Shown in pieces: positions 8,330 through 16,427 of a DNA stretch of 64,000 nt. Each line of letters opens with the position of its first letter. Position 1 is the first letter of the stretch. The notes under the pieces were generated by a model. It did not search any database. It was not told where the DNA came from and worked only from the letters and a program-made list of their open reading frames with translations. The DNA is from JABDGM01 sp963738665. Its GTDB lineage: Bacteria; Planctomycetota; Planctomycetia; Pirellulales; Lacipirellulaceae. Location: contig CAVTXL010000001.1 in the NCBI GenBank assembly GCA_963738665.1, positions 93,099 through 157,098 of the forward strand, written 5' to 3'. A program made the position numbers and the translations under genes.

Positions 8330-9481
8330 ATGACCACGACCGCCGACCTCTTGAAAACGCCGCTTTACGAGTGGCACGTCGCCCACGGCGGGCGGATGGT
8401 CGACTTTGCCGGCTGGTCGATGCCGGTACAGTATACGTCGATCGTGGAAGAGCACGTCGCGACGCGAACGGCGGTGGGCGTGTTCGATATTTCGCACATG
8501 GGGCGGCTCGCGATTGGAAGAATGGATGCGACACAATTCCTCGACGCCATTGCCACGCGTCGAGTCACAGATATGCGAATCGGACAAGTACGCTACTCGC
8601 TAGTTTGCAACGAAAATGGCGGAATCTTAGACGACGTTTTGATTTACTGCACTGACGCCGCTGCGAAATTTTGCTTGGTCGTTAACGCCTCGAATCGCGA
8701 CAAGATCGTGGCTTGGCTTAATAGCGCATTGTGCAGTGAACAGTATTCGGCGCTAGATGTTGGGTTGGCGGACTATACCCTCGAATCACCGATGATCGCC
8801 GTGCAAGGGCCGAAAGCGATTGAAGTGCTTTCACCACTGGTGAACCTCGACAACGACTCGTCGGATTCTGCGCTATCTAAGGTGCGATATTACCATTGCA
8901 CGAAGGGCTCATTTGATGGCAATTCAATTCTAGTTAGCCGCACGGGGTATACTGGCGAAGACGGCTTTGAGATCATTTGTGATCGCGAATTATCACCGCA
9001 GATCTGGTCAAGTGTCGTAGAGGCTGCTGAACAAATAGGCGGCCGAGCTGTTGGACTTGCGGCCCGCGATACGTTGCGTCTGGAAGCAGCCATGCCGCTG
9101 TACGGGCACGAATTGAGCGAAACAATCAATCCGTTCCAGGCCGGGTTGGCGTTCGCCGTGAACTTGGAAGGCCGCGATTTTGTCGGCCGGGCGGCACTGG
9201 AAAAATTCGCCGCGGACAAGTCGCAGCCGGTGCGGGTTGGTCTGTCGCTCGACGGCAAGCGGGTGCCGCGGCAGGGTTGTGTGGTGCATGCGGGCGACGA
9301 AATCGTGGGCGAAGTAACCAGCGGCACGTTTTCGCCCACGTTCGAGCGGCCAATTGCGATGGCGTACGTTCGCCCGTCGGCCCAGGCGGTCGGCACGCGG
9401 CTGACGATCGACATCCGCGGCGCGCAGCATGAAGCGATTGTGGTCCCGCTGCCGTTTTATCAAAGACCAGTCAAGAGCTGA
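8330..9481 (+). CDS. gcvT: Aminomethyltransferase, T protein of the glycine cleavage system
   Basis: GcvT transfers the aminomethyl group from lipoyl-GcvH to tetrahydrofolate, releasing ammonia. The 383-residue frame is intact and shows LYEWHVAHGGRMVDFAGWSM at the N-terminus, SHMGRLAI, VQGPKAIEVL, RTGYTGEDGFEI and LAARDTLRLEAAMPLYGHEL. It heads the gcvT-gcvH-gcvPA order. The last four residues (PVKS) and the stop come from a dispersed hairpin repeat at 9470-9534. The middle of the gene is clearly poorer in GC than either end (27 of 60 bases G or C at 8881-8940 against 42 of 60 at 9241-9300), which suggests mosaic ancestry. Confidence 0.95.
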   Translation: MTTTADLLKTPLYEWHVAHGGRMVDFAGWSMPVQYTSIVEEHVATRTAVGVFDISHMGRLAIGRMDATQFLDAIATRRVTDMRIGQVRYSLVCNENGGILDDVLIYCTDAAAKFCLVVNASNRDKIVAWLNSALCSEQYSALDVGLADYTLESPMIAVQGPKAIEVLSPLVNLDNDSSDSALSKVRYYHCTKGSFDGNSILVSRTGYTGEDGFEIICDRELSPQIWSSVVEAAEQIGGRAVGLAARDTLRLEAAMPLYGHELSETINPFQAGLAFAVNLEGRDFVGRAALEKFAADKSQPVRVGLSLDGKRVPRQGCVVHAGDEIVGEVTSGTFSPTFERPIAMAYVRPSAQAVGTRLTIDIRGAQHEAIVVPLPFYQRPVKS

Positions 9482-9534
9482 GAGTCGAGAGTCAAGAGCT
9501 GGAGTGTTCTGGCTCTCGACTCTAGACTCTTGAC
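9470..9534. repeat. Hairpin repeat at the gcvT 3' end
   Basis: The arms at about 9470-9491 and 9513-9534 are reverse complements with few mismatches (GTCAAGAGCTGAGAGTCGAG against CTCTAGACTCTTGAC with its neighbours). The repeat begins inside the last gcvT codons and ends five bases before the gcvH ribosome-binding site. It could act as an attenuator or mRNA stabiliser between gcvT and gcvH. The same motif recurs at 2066-2328, 9985-10018 and 13479-13563. Confidence 0.7.
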
Positions 9535-9551
9535 GTACAAGGAGTATCGTC

Positions 9552-9950
9552 GTGAATCCGGATAAGCTGTTCTTCGCCAAGACGCACGAGTGGGTTTCGA
9601 TCTCACAGGAAGGGCCGCAGAAGATTGCTACGATGGGCGTGAGCAAGTTTGCGGTTGAGACGCTGACGGACCTGGTGTTCATCGAGCTGCCGAAGGTGGG
9701 CCGCCAGGTGTCGGCTGGCGAGTCGTTTTGCGAAGTCGAATCGGTTAAGGCCGTGAGCGACATCTACGCACCGGTGGCTGGCGAAGTAGTTGCTGCCAAC
9801 GATACGCTGCCCGACCGGCTGGAGACGCTTTCCAGCGACCCTTACGGCGAAGGCTGGATCGCTAAGATCCGCGTGAGCGACGAGGCAGGACTAGAAAGCT
9901 TAATGGATCATGCCGCGTATCAGAAGATGTGCGCGGAGGAAGCGCATTAA
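9552..9950 (+). CDS. gcvH: Glycine cleavage system H protein
   Basis: GcvH carries the lipoyl arm that shuttles the aminomethyl group between P, T and L proteins. The 132-residue protein begins at a GTG (9552) with AAGGAG (9539-9544) eight bases upstream. It shows FFAKTHEWVSI, GVSKFAVETLTDLVFIELP and the lipoylation site ESVKAVSD with Lys66. The length and motif are normal. It lies between gcvT and gcvPA, with a lipoate-ligase-family gene at the end of the locus that may supply its cofactor. Confidence 0.95.
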   Translation: MNPDKLFFAKTHEWVSISQEGPQKIATMGVSKFAVETLTDLVFIELPKVGRQVSAGESFCEVESVKAVSDIYAPVAGEVVAANDTLPDRLETLSSDPYGEGWIAKIRVSDEAGLESLMDHAAYQKMCAEEAH

Positions 9951-9984
9951 GCGTCCAGCTAAACTGCAAGCGATGCGTCACAAG

Positions 9985-10018
9985 CACTTTGACTCTTGAC
10001 TTCTAGCTCTCGACTCTT
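9985..10018. repeat. Dispersed repeat copy directly upstream of gcvPA
   Basis: GACTCTTGACTTCTAGCTCT followed by CGACTCTTC ends three bases before the gcvPA ATG, in the space where a ribosome-binding site would be expected; no GGAGG-like sequence is visible there. It belongs to the same family as the 9470-9534 hairpin. Confidence 0.6.
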
Positions 10019-10021
10019 CTT

Positions 10022-11446
10022 ATGCCCTACATTTACAACACGCCTGAAGATCAGCGGGCGATGCTCGAGGCGATCGGCGCCCGGTCGCTCGACGAACTGT
10101 TCGCGATGGTGCCGGCTGAATTGCGGCTCGGGCGACCGCTGGCGATACCGCCTGCACTTTCGGAGCTCGAACTGACGCAGCACATGACGGCGCTGGCCGC
10201 GAAAAACGTCCACGCCGGAGAGAAGGTGTGCTTTCTGGGCGGCGGCAGCTACGATCACTTCGTGCCTGCCGTGGTCGACGAGATCGCCGGCCGCGGCGAA
10301 TTTTACACCTCCTACACGCCGTATCAGGCGGAGGTCAGCCAGGGCAATCTGCAGGTCGTGTTTGAATATCAATCGCTGATCACGCGGCTGACTGGTCTCG
10401 ACGTGTCAAACGCCAGTCTCTACGACGGCGGCAGCGCATCGGCCGAGGCCGTTTTGATGGCCGTCAGCAGCACGCGGCGATATGGCAAGGTCGTCGTGCC
10501 TGCCAGTCTGCATCCAGAATATCGACTTACAGTCGCGACGTATCTTGAAAATCTGGGAGTGAAGGTGATAACGCTTGGCACGCCGAAAGGCGTGCTGGAT
10601 GCGAAAGAGCTCGCCGCCGCGGTCGACGACGAGACGGCCTGCGTCGTCATTCAGCAACCGAACTTTTTCGGCTGCATTGAGGATGCTGCAGTGCTCGCGA
10701 AGATCGCGCACGACGCCGGGGCCCTGGTGGTCGGCGTGTTCGACCCGATCAGCCTGGGCCTCTTAAAGCGACCCGGCGATTGGGGCGCCGACATCGCCGC
10801 GGCCGAGGGGCACACGCTGGGCACACCGATGCAATATGGCGGGCCATACCTGGGCATTCTTGCGTGCCGAGAAAGCCTGGTTCGCCGGATGCCGGGGCGG
10901 ATCGCGGGCGAGACGGTCGACCGCCGCGGCCGGCGATGTTTCGTACTGACACTGCAAACCCGTGAGCAGCACATCCGCCGCGAAAAGGCGACCAGTAATG
11001 TCTGCACAAACCAGGGCCTGTTCGCACTGCGGGCGACGATTTACCTGGCCCTGATGGGGCCGCAGGGCTTCCGCGAGACGGCTAACCTGTGTTTGCAAAA
11101 ATCGCGCTACGCGATCGAGCGGTTGTGCGCGAGCGGCCGCTTTGAGCTGGCATTCCACCAGCCGACATTTAAGGAGTTTGTCGTGCGCGATCGACAAGGG
11201 AGTGTTAAGGAATTGGTTTCCGAAGCGCTGGCGGCCGGTTACATGGCCGGCGTGCCGCTCGGCCAGTGGTATCCGGAGTTAGACGATTGTTTGTTGGTGG
11301 CGGTGACGGAGAAGCGGACGAAGGAGGAGATTGAAGGATTGGCGCGAGTGATGTCAAACAACGCTGAGCAATCGACGCACGAAAATACGCCAAAGGCGTT
11401 AAACCCCAAAGCCCAGGGTCGCCGCGCCGCGGCGCACCCTGGGTAA
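10022..11446 (+). CDS. gcvPA: Glycine dehydrogenase (decarboxylating) subunit 1
   Basis: This is the N-terminal half of the P protein in organisms with a split P protein; with GcvPB it decarboxylates glycine using pyridoxal phosphate. It is recognised by MPYIYNTPEDQRAMLEAIG, FLGGGSYDHFVPAVVD, YTPYQAEVSQGNLQVVFEYQ, SNASLYDGGSASAEA and GGPYLGILACRESLVRRMPG. About 455 residues are normal. The last 15-20 (ALNPKAQGRRAAAHPG) are encoded by a dispersed hairpin repeat that also supplies the TAA. In the usual arrangement gcvPB follows directly; here about 1.1 kb with a transposase and a SUKH gene intervenes. Confidence 0.94.
   Translation: MPYIYNTPEDQRAMLEAIGARSLDELFAMVPAELRLGRPLAIPPALSELELTQHMTALAAKNVHAGEKVCFLGGGSYDHFVPAVVDEIAGRGEFYTSYTPYQAEVSQGNLQVVFEYQSLITRLTGLDVSNASLYDGGSASAEAVLMAVSSTRRYGKVVVPASLHPEYRLTVATYLENLGVKVITLGTPKGVLDAKELAAAVDDETACVVIQQPNFFGCIEDAAVLAKIAHDAGALVVGVFDPISLGLLKRPGDWGADIAAAEGHTLGTPMQYGGPYLGILACRESLVRRMPGRIAGETVDRRGRRCFVLTLQTREQHIRREKATSNVCTNQGLFALRATIYLALMGPQGFRETANLCLQKSRYAIERLCASGRFELAFHQPTFKEFVVRDRQGSVKELVSEALAAGYMAGVPLGQWYPELDDCLLVAVTEKRTKEEIEGLARVMSNNAEQSTHENTPKALNPKAQGRRAAAHPG
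11402..11445. repeat. Left hairpin repeat of a transposase-flanking inverted pair
   Basis: This 44-base element is itself palindromic (CCCAGGGT near one end, ACCCTGGG near the other). It is identical at 42 of 44 positions to the reverse complement of 11998-12041. It encodes the end and stop of gcvPA. Confidence 0.85.
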
Positions 11447-11485
11447 CCGAAGGTTGTCAGTAGTTTACGTCGAAGGCGATACACA

Positions 11486-11941
11486 ATGCCTCAATCACTC
11501 GTCCAAATATACGTCCACATAGTTTTTTCAACACAGGATCGAGAACCATTCCTAACCGACACAGCGTTTCGTGAGCGCCTGCACGCGTATTTGAAGGGCA
11601 TTTGCGAGAATCAAGGTTCGCCCTCATTGAGGATCGGCGGAGCTGACGACCACGTCCATCTTCTATGCCGATTGTCGAAGACGGTGGATATATCCAAGTT
11701 GATTCTGGAATTGAAACGTGATTCGTCTAAATGGATCAAAGACGAAATTCCTAAATGTTCGGACTTTTATTGGCAAAATGGTTACGGTGCGTTCTCCATC
11801 AGCCCATCGCACATTGATCCGGTCGTGGCATACATTGAAGACCAGGTCGAACATCATCGCCGTGAATCGTACCAAGACGAGCTGTGGCGTCTGTGTAAGA
11901 AATATGGCGTGGAAATTGATGAACGGTATGTTTGGGATTGA
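11486..11941 (+). CDS. IS200/IS605-type Y1 transposase, REP-associated tyrosine transposase class
   Basis: This 151-residue protein has the HUH signature as GGADDHVHLLCRL and typical flanking blocks (YVHIVFSTQDREPFL at the start, WQNGYGAFSIS, then YIEDQVEHHRRESYQDELWRL with candidate catalytic tyrosines at the end). Y1 enzymes nick and rejoin single-stranded DNA at hairpins. This copy is intact and is flanked by two inverted copies of a 44-base palindrome, as expected of REP-associated tyrosine transposases that act on their neighbouring palindromes. It sits inside the gcv locus in the same orientation, so read-through from gcvPA could express it. Confidence 0.85.
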   Translation: MPQSLVQIYVHIVFSTQDREPFLTDTAFRERLHAYLKGICENQGSPSLRIGGADDHVHLLCRLSKTVDISKLILELKRDSSKWIKDEIPKCSDFYWQNGYGAFSISPSHIDPVVAYIEDQVEHHRRESYQDELWRLCKKYGVEIDERYVWD

Positions 11942-11997
11942 TCCGTTGCGAAACGAATCTGTGTAACACCTTCGATGTAATCAAATCGAACGGACGA

Positions 11998-12041
11998 TTA
12001 CCCAGGGTGCGCCGCTGCGCGGCGACCCTGGGCTTTGGAGT
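11998..12041. repeat. Right hairpin repeat of a transposase-flanking inverted pair
   Basis: This is the inverted partner of 11402-11445, identical at 42 of 44 positions. Its internal palindrome could fold into a GC-rich stem. It ends 24 bases before the SUKH gene. Confidence 0.85.
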
Positions 12042-12065
12042 GGAACCACTTCGCGGTTCTGGAAA

Positions 12066-12533
12066 ATGGGCGAGCTTGATTTGGCATTGAAAAGGCTGGT
12101 CGATCGATGGCGTAATGAGGGTATCCCGATCCGGCCCGGTACCACACAGGACGCGATCGTCGAGTTTGAGGCACGCTGGGGGATCGTTTGTCCCAGGGAT
12201 TTGCGCGAATATTTTTTGGCGGTCGACGGCACAGGTGACCATTACGAGCAGGACTCGTTTTTTCGCTTTTGGCCGCTTGAAGAAGTTCGGCCTGTCCAAG
12301 AGTACTCTCCTGAGCTTCTTCCGTTACTCCCGCAGTCAACAGGTTACTTTCTCTTTTGCGACCATTCGATCGATCTCTTCATATACGCCATCCGATTGGG
12401 TGATTCAGACGCGTGAACAACTCCAATCGCAATGATTTATCCTCAAGTATCGCAACCAGGTTTCGAACTACGTTTTCAATCCTTCACGGAGTTTCTTATA
12501 GTGTATGCAACCGATCCGTGGAAAGTGTTTTGA
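12066..12533 (+). pseudogene. SUKH (SMI1/KNR4) domain protein with an internal stop codon
   Basis: The first 116 codons match the SUKH superfamily: LDLALKRLVDRWRNEG, IVEFEARWGIVCPRDLREYF, FFRFWPLEEVRPVQEY and GYFLFCDHSIDLFIYAIRL. A TGA at 12414-12416 stops the frame. In the same frame beyond it the sequence continues sensibly (MIYPQVSQPGFELRF, then QSFTEFLIVYATDPWKVF and a stop at 12531-12533), which looks like the normal C-terminal helix of the family. One nonsense change therefore separates this from a 155-residue protein. SUKH proteins often act as immunity proteins in toxin systems, but no toxin gene is next to it. Confidence 0.75.
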
Positions 12534-12557
12534 TTTGCTGACCCGTGGTTATTTGAA

Positions 12558-14090
12558 ATGCGAAACACCCGCGACACAAAACTGCTCTTCGATCTATCCA
12601 AACCCGGCACCGGCGGTGCGCGAATTCCGCGGTGTGACGTACCGGAGCGGCCTGTGGTGGAGCTCTTACCGGCCGCGGCGATCGCCGACGCGCCCCCCGC
12701 CCTGCCTGAGTTGGCCGAGCCCGAAGTGGTGCGGCACTTCACTAATCTCTCGCAGCTCAACATGAGCGTCGACACGCATTTCTATCCGCTCGGCTCGTGT
12801 ACGATGAAGTACAACCCGAAGCGGAACGAACGCGTGGCGCGGATGCCCGGATTTTCGGACCTGCATCCCTATCAGCCGGAATCGACGCTGCAGGGCATGT
12901 TGCAGCTGCTGTATGAGATGCAGGAATACTTGCAGGAAATATCGGGGCTGCCGGCTTGCTCGCTGCAGCCGGCGGCCGGGGCGCATGGCGAGCTGACGGC
13001 GCTGTGGGTGGCGGCTGCGTACTTCCGCGATTTGGGCGAAAAGCGCACGAAGGTGCTGGTGCCCGACAGCGCCCACGGCACGAACCCAGCCAGCGCCACG
13101 ATGGCCGGATTCACGACGGTGACCGTCAAAACGACGGCCGCCGGCACGCTCGACATGGCCGATTTCCGCGCCAAGCTCGACGACCAGATCGCCGTGTTCA
13201 TGATCACCAACCCGAACACGGTCGGCGTGTTCGAGCCGCAGATGCGCGAGATCGCCGACGCAGTTCACGAGCGGGGCGGGCTGGTCTACCTCGACGGGGC
13301 CAACATGAACGCGATCATTGGCGTCGCGCGGCCGGGCGATTTCGGCGCCGATATGCAGCATTTCAACCCACATAAGACGTTCAGCGGCCCCCACGGCGGC
13401 GGCGGGCCGGGCGCGGGGCCGATTTGCGTGGCTGACAAACTCGCGCCTTATTTGCCGGCGCCAGTGGTCGTGAAAGCGGAGAGACAAGAGCCAGGTGACA
13501 CGAGTCAGGGCTCCAAATCAGCCTCTTCGCCGGCTCCTGACTCTCGACTCTCGAGTCTTGCCTCCTACCGCCTCGATTACGACCGGCCCAAATCCATCGG
13601 CCGCGTGCGGGCGTTTTTTGGCAACACGGGCGTCTTAGTGCGGGCCTACTGCTACATTCGCACGCACGGGCCGGACGGGCTGAAACGGGTCAGCGAGAAT
13701 GCGGTGCTGAACGCGAACTATTTGCTCAGCCGGGTGAAGCACATTCTGCCCGTGCCGCAAGGCGACCGCTGCATGCACGAGTTCGTCGCCTCGGCGGGAA
13801 AAATGAAGGCCGACAAAGGCGTCTCGGCGATGGACGTGGCCAAGCGCTTGTTGGATTACGGCTTTCACGCGCCGACGGTATACTTTCCGCTGACGGTCAA
13901 GGAAGCGATCATGATCGAGCCGACGGAAACCGAAAGCCGCGAGACGCTCGACGCATTCGCCGAAACGCTGTTCCGAGTCATCGATGAAGACCCCGATTTG
14001 CTGCACGACGCGCCCGTCTCGACGCCCATCAGCCGGCCAGACGAAGTGCGGGCCGCGCGGCAACCGGTGCTAACGTGGCACGAATCGTAA
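12558..14090 (+). CDS. gcvPB: Glycine dehydrogenase (decarboxylating) subunit 2, with a repeat-encoded insert
   Basis: This is the C-terminal, pyridoxal-phosphate-binding half of the P protein. Motifs: LSQLNMSVDTHFYPLGSCTM, MKYNPKRNERVARMPGF, DSAHGTNPASATMAGF and FNPHKTFSGPHGGGGPGAGP, whose Lys binds the cofactor. Between VVVKAE and YRLDYDRPKSIGRVRAFFG there is an extra stretch of about 28 residues (RQEPGDTSQGSKSASS.. to ..DSRLSSLAS) encoded by a dispersed repeat at 13479-13563, in frame. The rest is intact (510 residues in total). It is followed at once by the lipoate-ligase-family gene. Confidence 0.93.
   Translation: MRNTRDTKLLFDLSKPGTGGARIPRCDVPERPVVELLPAAAIADAPPALPELAEPEVVRHFTNLSQLNMSVDTHFYPLGSCTMKYNPKRNERVARMPGFSDLHPYQPESTLQGMLQLLYEMQEYLQEISGLPACSLQPAAGAHGELTALWVAAAYFRDLGEKRTKVLVPDSAHGTNPASATMAGFTTVTVKTTAAGTLDMADFRAKLDDQIAVFMITNPNTVGVFEPQMREIADAVHERGGLVYLDGANMNAIIGVARPGDFGADMQHFNPHKTFSGPHGGGGPGAGPICVADKLAPYLPAPVVVKAERQEPGDTSQGSKSASSPAPDSRLSSLASYRLDYDRPKSIGRVRAFFGNTGVLVRAYCYIRTHGPDGLKRVSENAVLNANYLLSRVKHILPVPQGDRCMHEFVASAGKMKADKGVSAMDVAKRLLDYGFHAPTVYFPLTVKEAIMIEPTETESRETLDAFAETLFRVIDEDPDLLHDAPVSTPISRPDEVRAARQPVLTWHES
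13479..13563. repeat. In-frame dispersed hairpin repeat inside gcvPB
   Basis: The arms GAGAGACAAGAGCCAGGTGA (start) and CTGACTCTCGACTCTCGAGT (end) are imperfect reverse complements of the GAGTCGAGAGTCAAG family seen between nearby genes. The insert keeps the reading frame and adds about 28 serine-rich residues at a point where the family has a direct connection. Confidence 0.75.
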
Positions 14091-14104
14091 CGGCCAGAGA
14101 CTCT

Positions 14105-14974
14105 ATGCACTTACCGGCAACTGAATTGCGACGGCCATCGCTAGCGGTGATTGGCCGCCGTGATTGTCTTCTGCTCATCGATTCGCCGGCGGCAGGCGGC
14201 TGGAACATGGCGGTCGACGAGGTGCTGCTGAAGCAGGCGGCCCATGCAGGAGTCGCCGCGATTCGCCTCTATCAATGGCGGGAGCCCACGCTCTCTTTGG
14301 GCTATTTTCAGCAGTACCACGATCGTCGAATGCACGGCGCCAGTCGCGCTTGTCCGGTGGTGCGCAGGCCGTCCGGCGGAGGGGCGATCGTGCATGACCA
14401 CGAGCTAACGTATAGCATCGTCCTGCCGGCCGCCCACCGGTTGGCCCGGGCCGCAGAAGAGCTCTATTTCGTCGTCCACACGGCATTCATCAAGGTGTTG
14501 CAGAGGGCGCTGATCCATTTTGATCTCGGCTGCACGCTGCGGCTCCGCGAGTCGGTTTCGCCTCGCCCGCCCGGTAGAGAGCCGTTTCTATGTTTCGAGC
14601 GAGCGGGCGGCGGAGACGTAGTGCTAAAGGGAACAGGCGGATTACGACACTCGGGGGCCGTGCTGGCCGAAACCGAAGCCGCCCGGGAATTTAAGATTCT
14701 TGGCAGCGCTCAGCGGCGCTTGCGAGGAGCCATTCTGCAGCACGGCAGCTTGCTCTTAGCGGCGTCTCCGGCGGCCCCAGAGCTGCGGGGGTTCAACGAC
14801 CTCACGGGCCTGGACCTTGCATTTCCGCCGTTGGCGTCGGAGCTGTCGGCGCGGATGCCCGAGATCCTGGGGATCGAGCCCGGGTCGCGGCAACTGGATG
14901 AAGAATTGCGGGCCAGGGCCGAGGCAATCGGTCGAGAAAAGTATGACCTGCCAGCGTGGAACAAGAGGCGCTAA
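14105..14974 (+). CDS. Lipoate-protein ligase A family (BPL/LPL domain)
   Basis: The lipoyl/biotin ligase fold shows SPAAGGWNMAVDEVLL, IRLYQWREPTLSLGYFQQ, VVRRPSGGGAIVHDHELTYS and GDVVLKGTGGLRHSGAVL. The RRPSGGGAIVHD motif and the internal lysine (VLKGTGG) are the substrate-binding elements. Two starts are possible: 14075 (overlapping gcvPB) or 14105 (MHLPATELRR); the latter is listed. Position right after gcvPB suggests that it lipoylates GcvH. Whether it is a ligase, an octanoyl transferase or an amidotransferase of this fold cannot be read from sequence alone. Confidence 0.85.
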   Translation: MHLPATELRRPSLAVIGRRDCLLLIDSPAAGGWNMAVDEVLLKQAAHAGVAAIRLYQWREPTLSLGYFQQYHDRRMHGASRACPVVRRPSGGGAIVHDHELTYSIVLPAAHRLARAAEELYFVVHTAFIKVLQRALIHFDLGCTLRLRESVSPRPPGREPFLCFERAGGGDVVLKGTGGLRHSGAVLAETEAAREFKILGSAQRRLRGAILQHGSLLLAASPAAPELRGFNDLTGLDLAFPPLASELSARMPEILGIEPGSRQLDEELRARAEAIGREKYDLPAWNKRR

Positions 14975-15420
14975 TCTCCGAGGAGATGTGGTGCCGACGT
15001 AATTCAATGCGGACGGTGCCAGGGGAGCGGGCAATTGCCCGGGTCTTTTTTGGGGAAATCCCGCATTTTCGTGCACTGGATCTGCGAATAGGGACCTTGC
15101 CGAGCAGCGAACAGCAGCGATTGTCGGGGCGAAATTGTCCATTGGCGACCGCTAAGTATTGCTCTCGCCCAGGCGCGGAGGTATGCTGTTTGCGGGGAAT
15201 GCAGCATTGGGGGCAATTTTTTTCCGGCCGCTTCGAGCAGATTGTATATGATTCAATGAATACCTTGTCGCACGAGTGGCGAATAATCGGTTGTATATCG
15301 CGCCGAGTGGCCGATCGGCTACTCAATCTCGTTGAAATCGTCACTCGCGCTCTTGCTTTGGCACAAGCATTGCGGTCTAGTAATTCGTAAATTCGTGTCC
15401 CGAGATCAGGGCCAACGACA
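14975..15420. other. 446-base non-coding stretch
   Basis: No reading frame here has recognisable protein character; the longest plus-strand frame lacks any motif. It probably holds the promoter of the FHA gene, but I cannot point to a defined site. Confidence 0.5.
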
Positions 15421-16201
15421 ATGGAGTTGAAACTCATAGTTCTGGCAGGCGCAAAAGTCGGCACCGAAATCCCGCTTAAGAAAGACGAGTTCACCATCGG
15501 GCGGGCCAAGGAGTGCACGTTGCGCTGGAAGCGAAGCCATTAGTCGCCAGCACTGCGCGATTATGCGCGGGCCGAATGGGTGGCACGTCCGCGATCTAAA
15601 GAGCCGCAACGGCACCTATGTCAACGACGAGCGGATCGAGGGCGGAAAGCAACTGTCGGTCGGGGACGAGCTGCGCGTCGGTCCGCTGCGGTTTCACGTC
15701 GAGGTGCGCAGTTCGGCAACGCCAGCGACCAAGCCGGCAGCGCGGTCAGCAAACACGACGGACATCCCCCGCGGAAAACAGTCCCCGGTGAACGACGTCT
15801 CCGAAGTTGCGCAGCGTACGGTCGAAAAGTCGGACGGCTCGACGACTGAAGAGGATATTTCTCGCTGGCTGCTCGGCGTGCCCGAGTCGCAACAGCCGGG
15901 CGACAGCATGAAAGAGACGCGCACGATCCGCATGGAAGAGACGACCACGATCAGCCGTCCGCCGGCGGCGCCGGTCGAATCGCGAGCAAGCGAAAGTTCT
16001 GTCGATGTGACCGATGAATCGGAGAGCGACGACGAAAACGAGCCCACCCCGGAACAGAGCGGTCGCTTGAGCTGGCTCAAAGGCAAAACGCAATCCAAAA
16101 AAAAGCCGGGCAAATTGCCGCCCCGACCGTCGACCCAATCGAGCAAGGACAGTTGCGAAGCTGCGGCCGACATCCTGCGCGAGATGACGCGGCGCCGCTA
16201 G
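15421..16201 (+). CDS. FHA-domain protein (one frameshift)
   Basis: The forkhead-associated domain (phosphothreonine reader) starts MELKLIVLAGAKVGTEIPL and runs to EFTIGRAKECTLR. It then changes frame at about 15528 and continues SEAISRQHCAIMRGPNGWHV and DLKSRNGTYVNDERI. The core FHA residues (GR, SRQH, NGT) are all present if the two frames are joined, apparently after loss of two bases in CGCGCTGG. The remaining 170 residues are polar and disordered-looking, with a kinase-substrate-like threonine-rich patch (KETRTIRMEETTTISR), and end CEAAADILREMTRRR. It may partner with the Ser/Thr kinase class found in the window, but nothing direct links them. Confidence 0.78.
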
Positions 16202-16427
16202 GCCACTGCCGGCTATTCTGTCTGGGAACGCGTGCTCAACGCGCCGATGAAGCGCCGCCCGCCTTGGTCAAGTTGCGGCACCGTACTTAACGATTCCGCG
16301 GCATTCTGAGTTCCGTCTTTTACTTTTGTCATTGTCTGCGTAGGATGCAGGTACGCGGTCGCAAAACGCCGGGGCCGCGACGCGGATCCTATTGATCATT
16401 CACGTCCAGACAATTGTGTGGCAATTG

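Noticed and set aside
12115..12435. 106-codon frame overlapping the SUKH gene
   Set aside because: It is out of frame with the recognisable SUKH motifs; it does not explain the C-terminal piece, which lies in the SUKH frame itself.
14956..15390. 144-codon plus-strand frame between the lipoate ligase and FHA genes
   Set aside because: It overlaps the end of the ligase gene, has no domain-like pattern and mixed composition; treated as non-coding.
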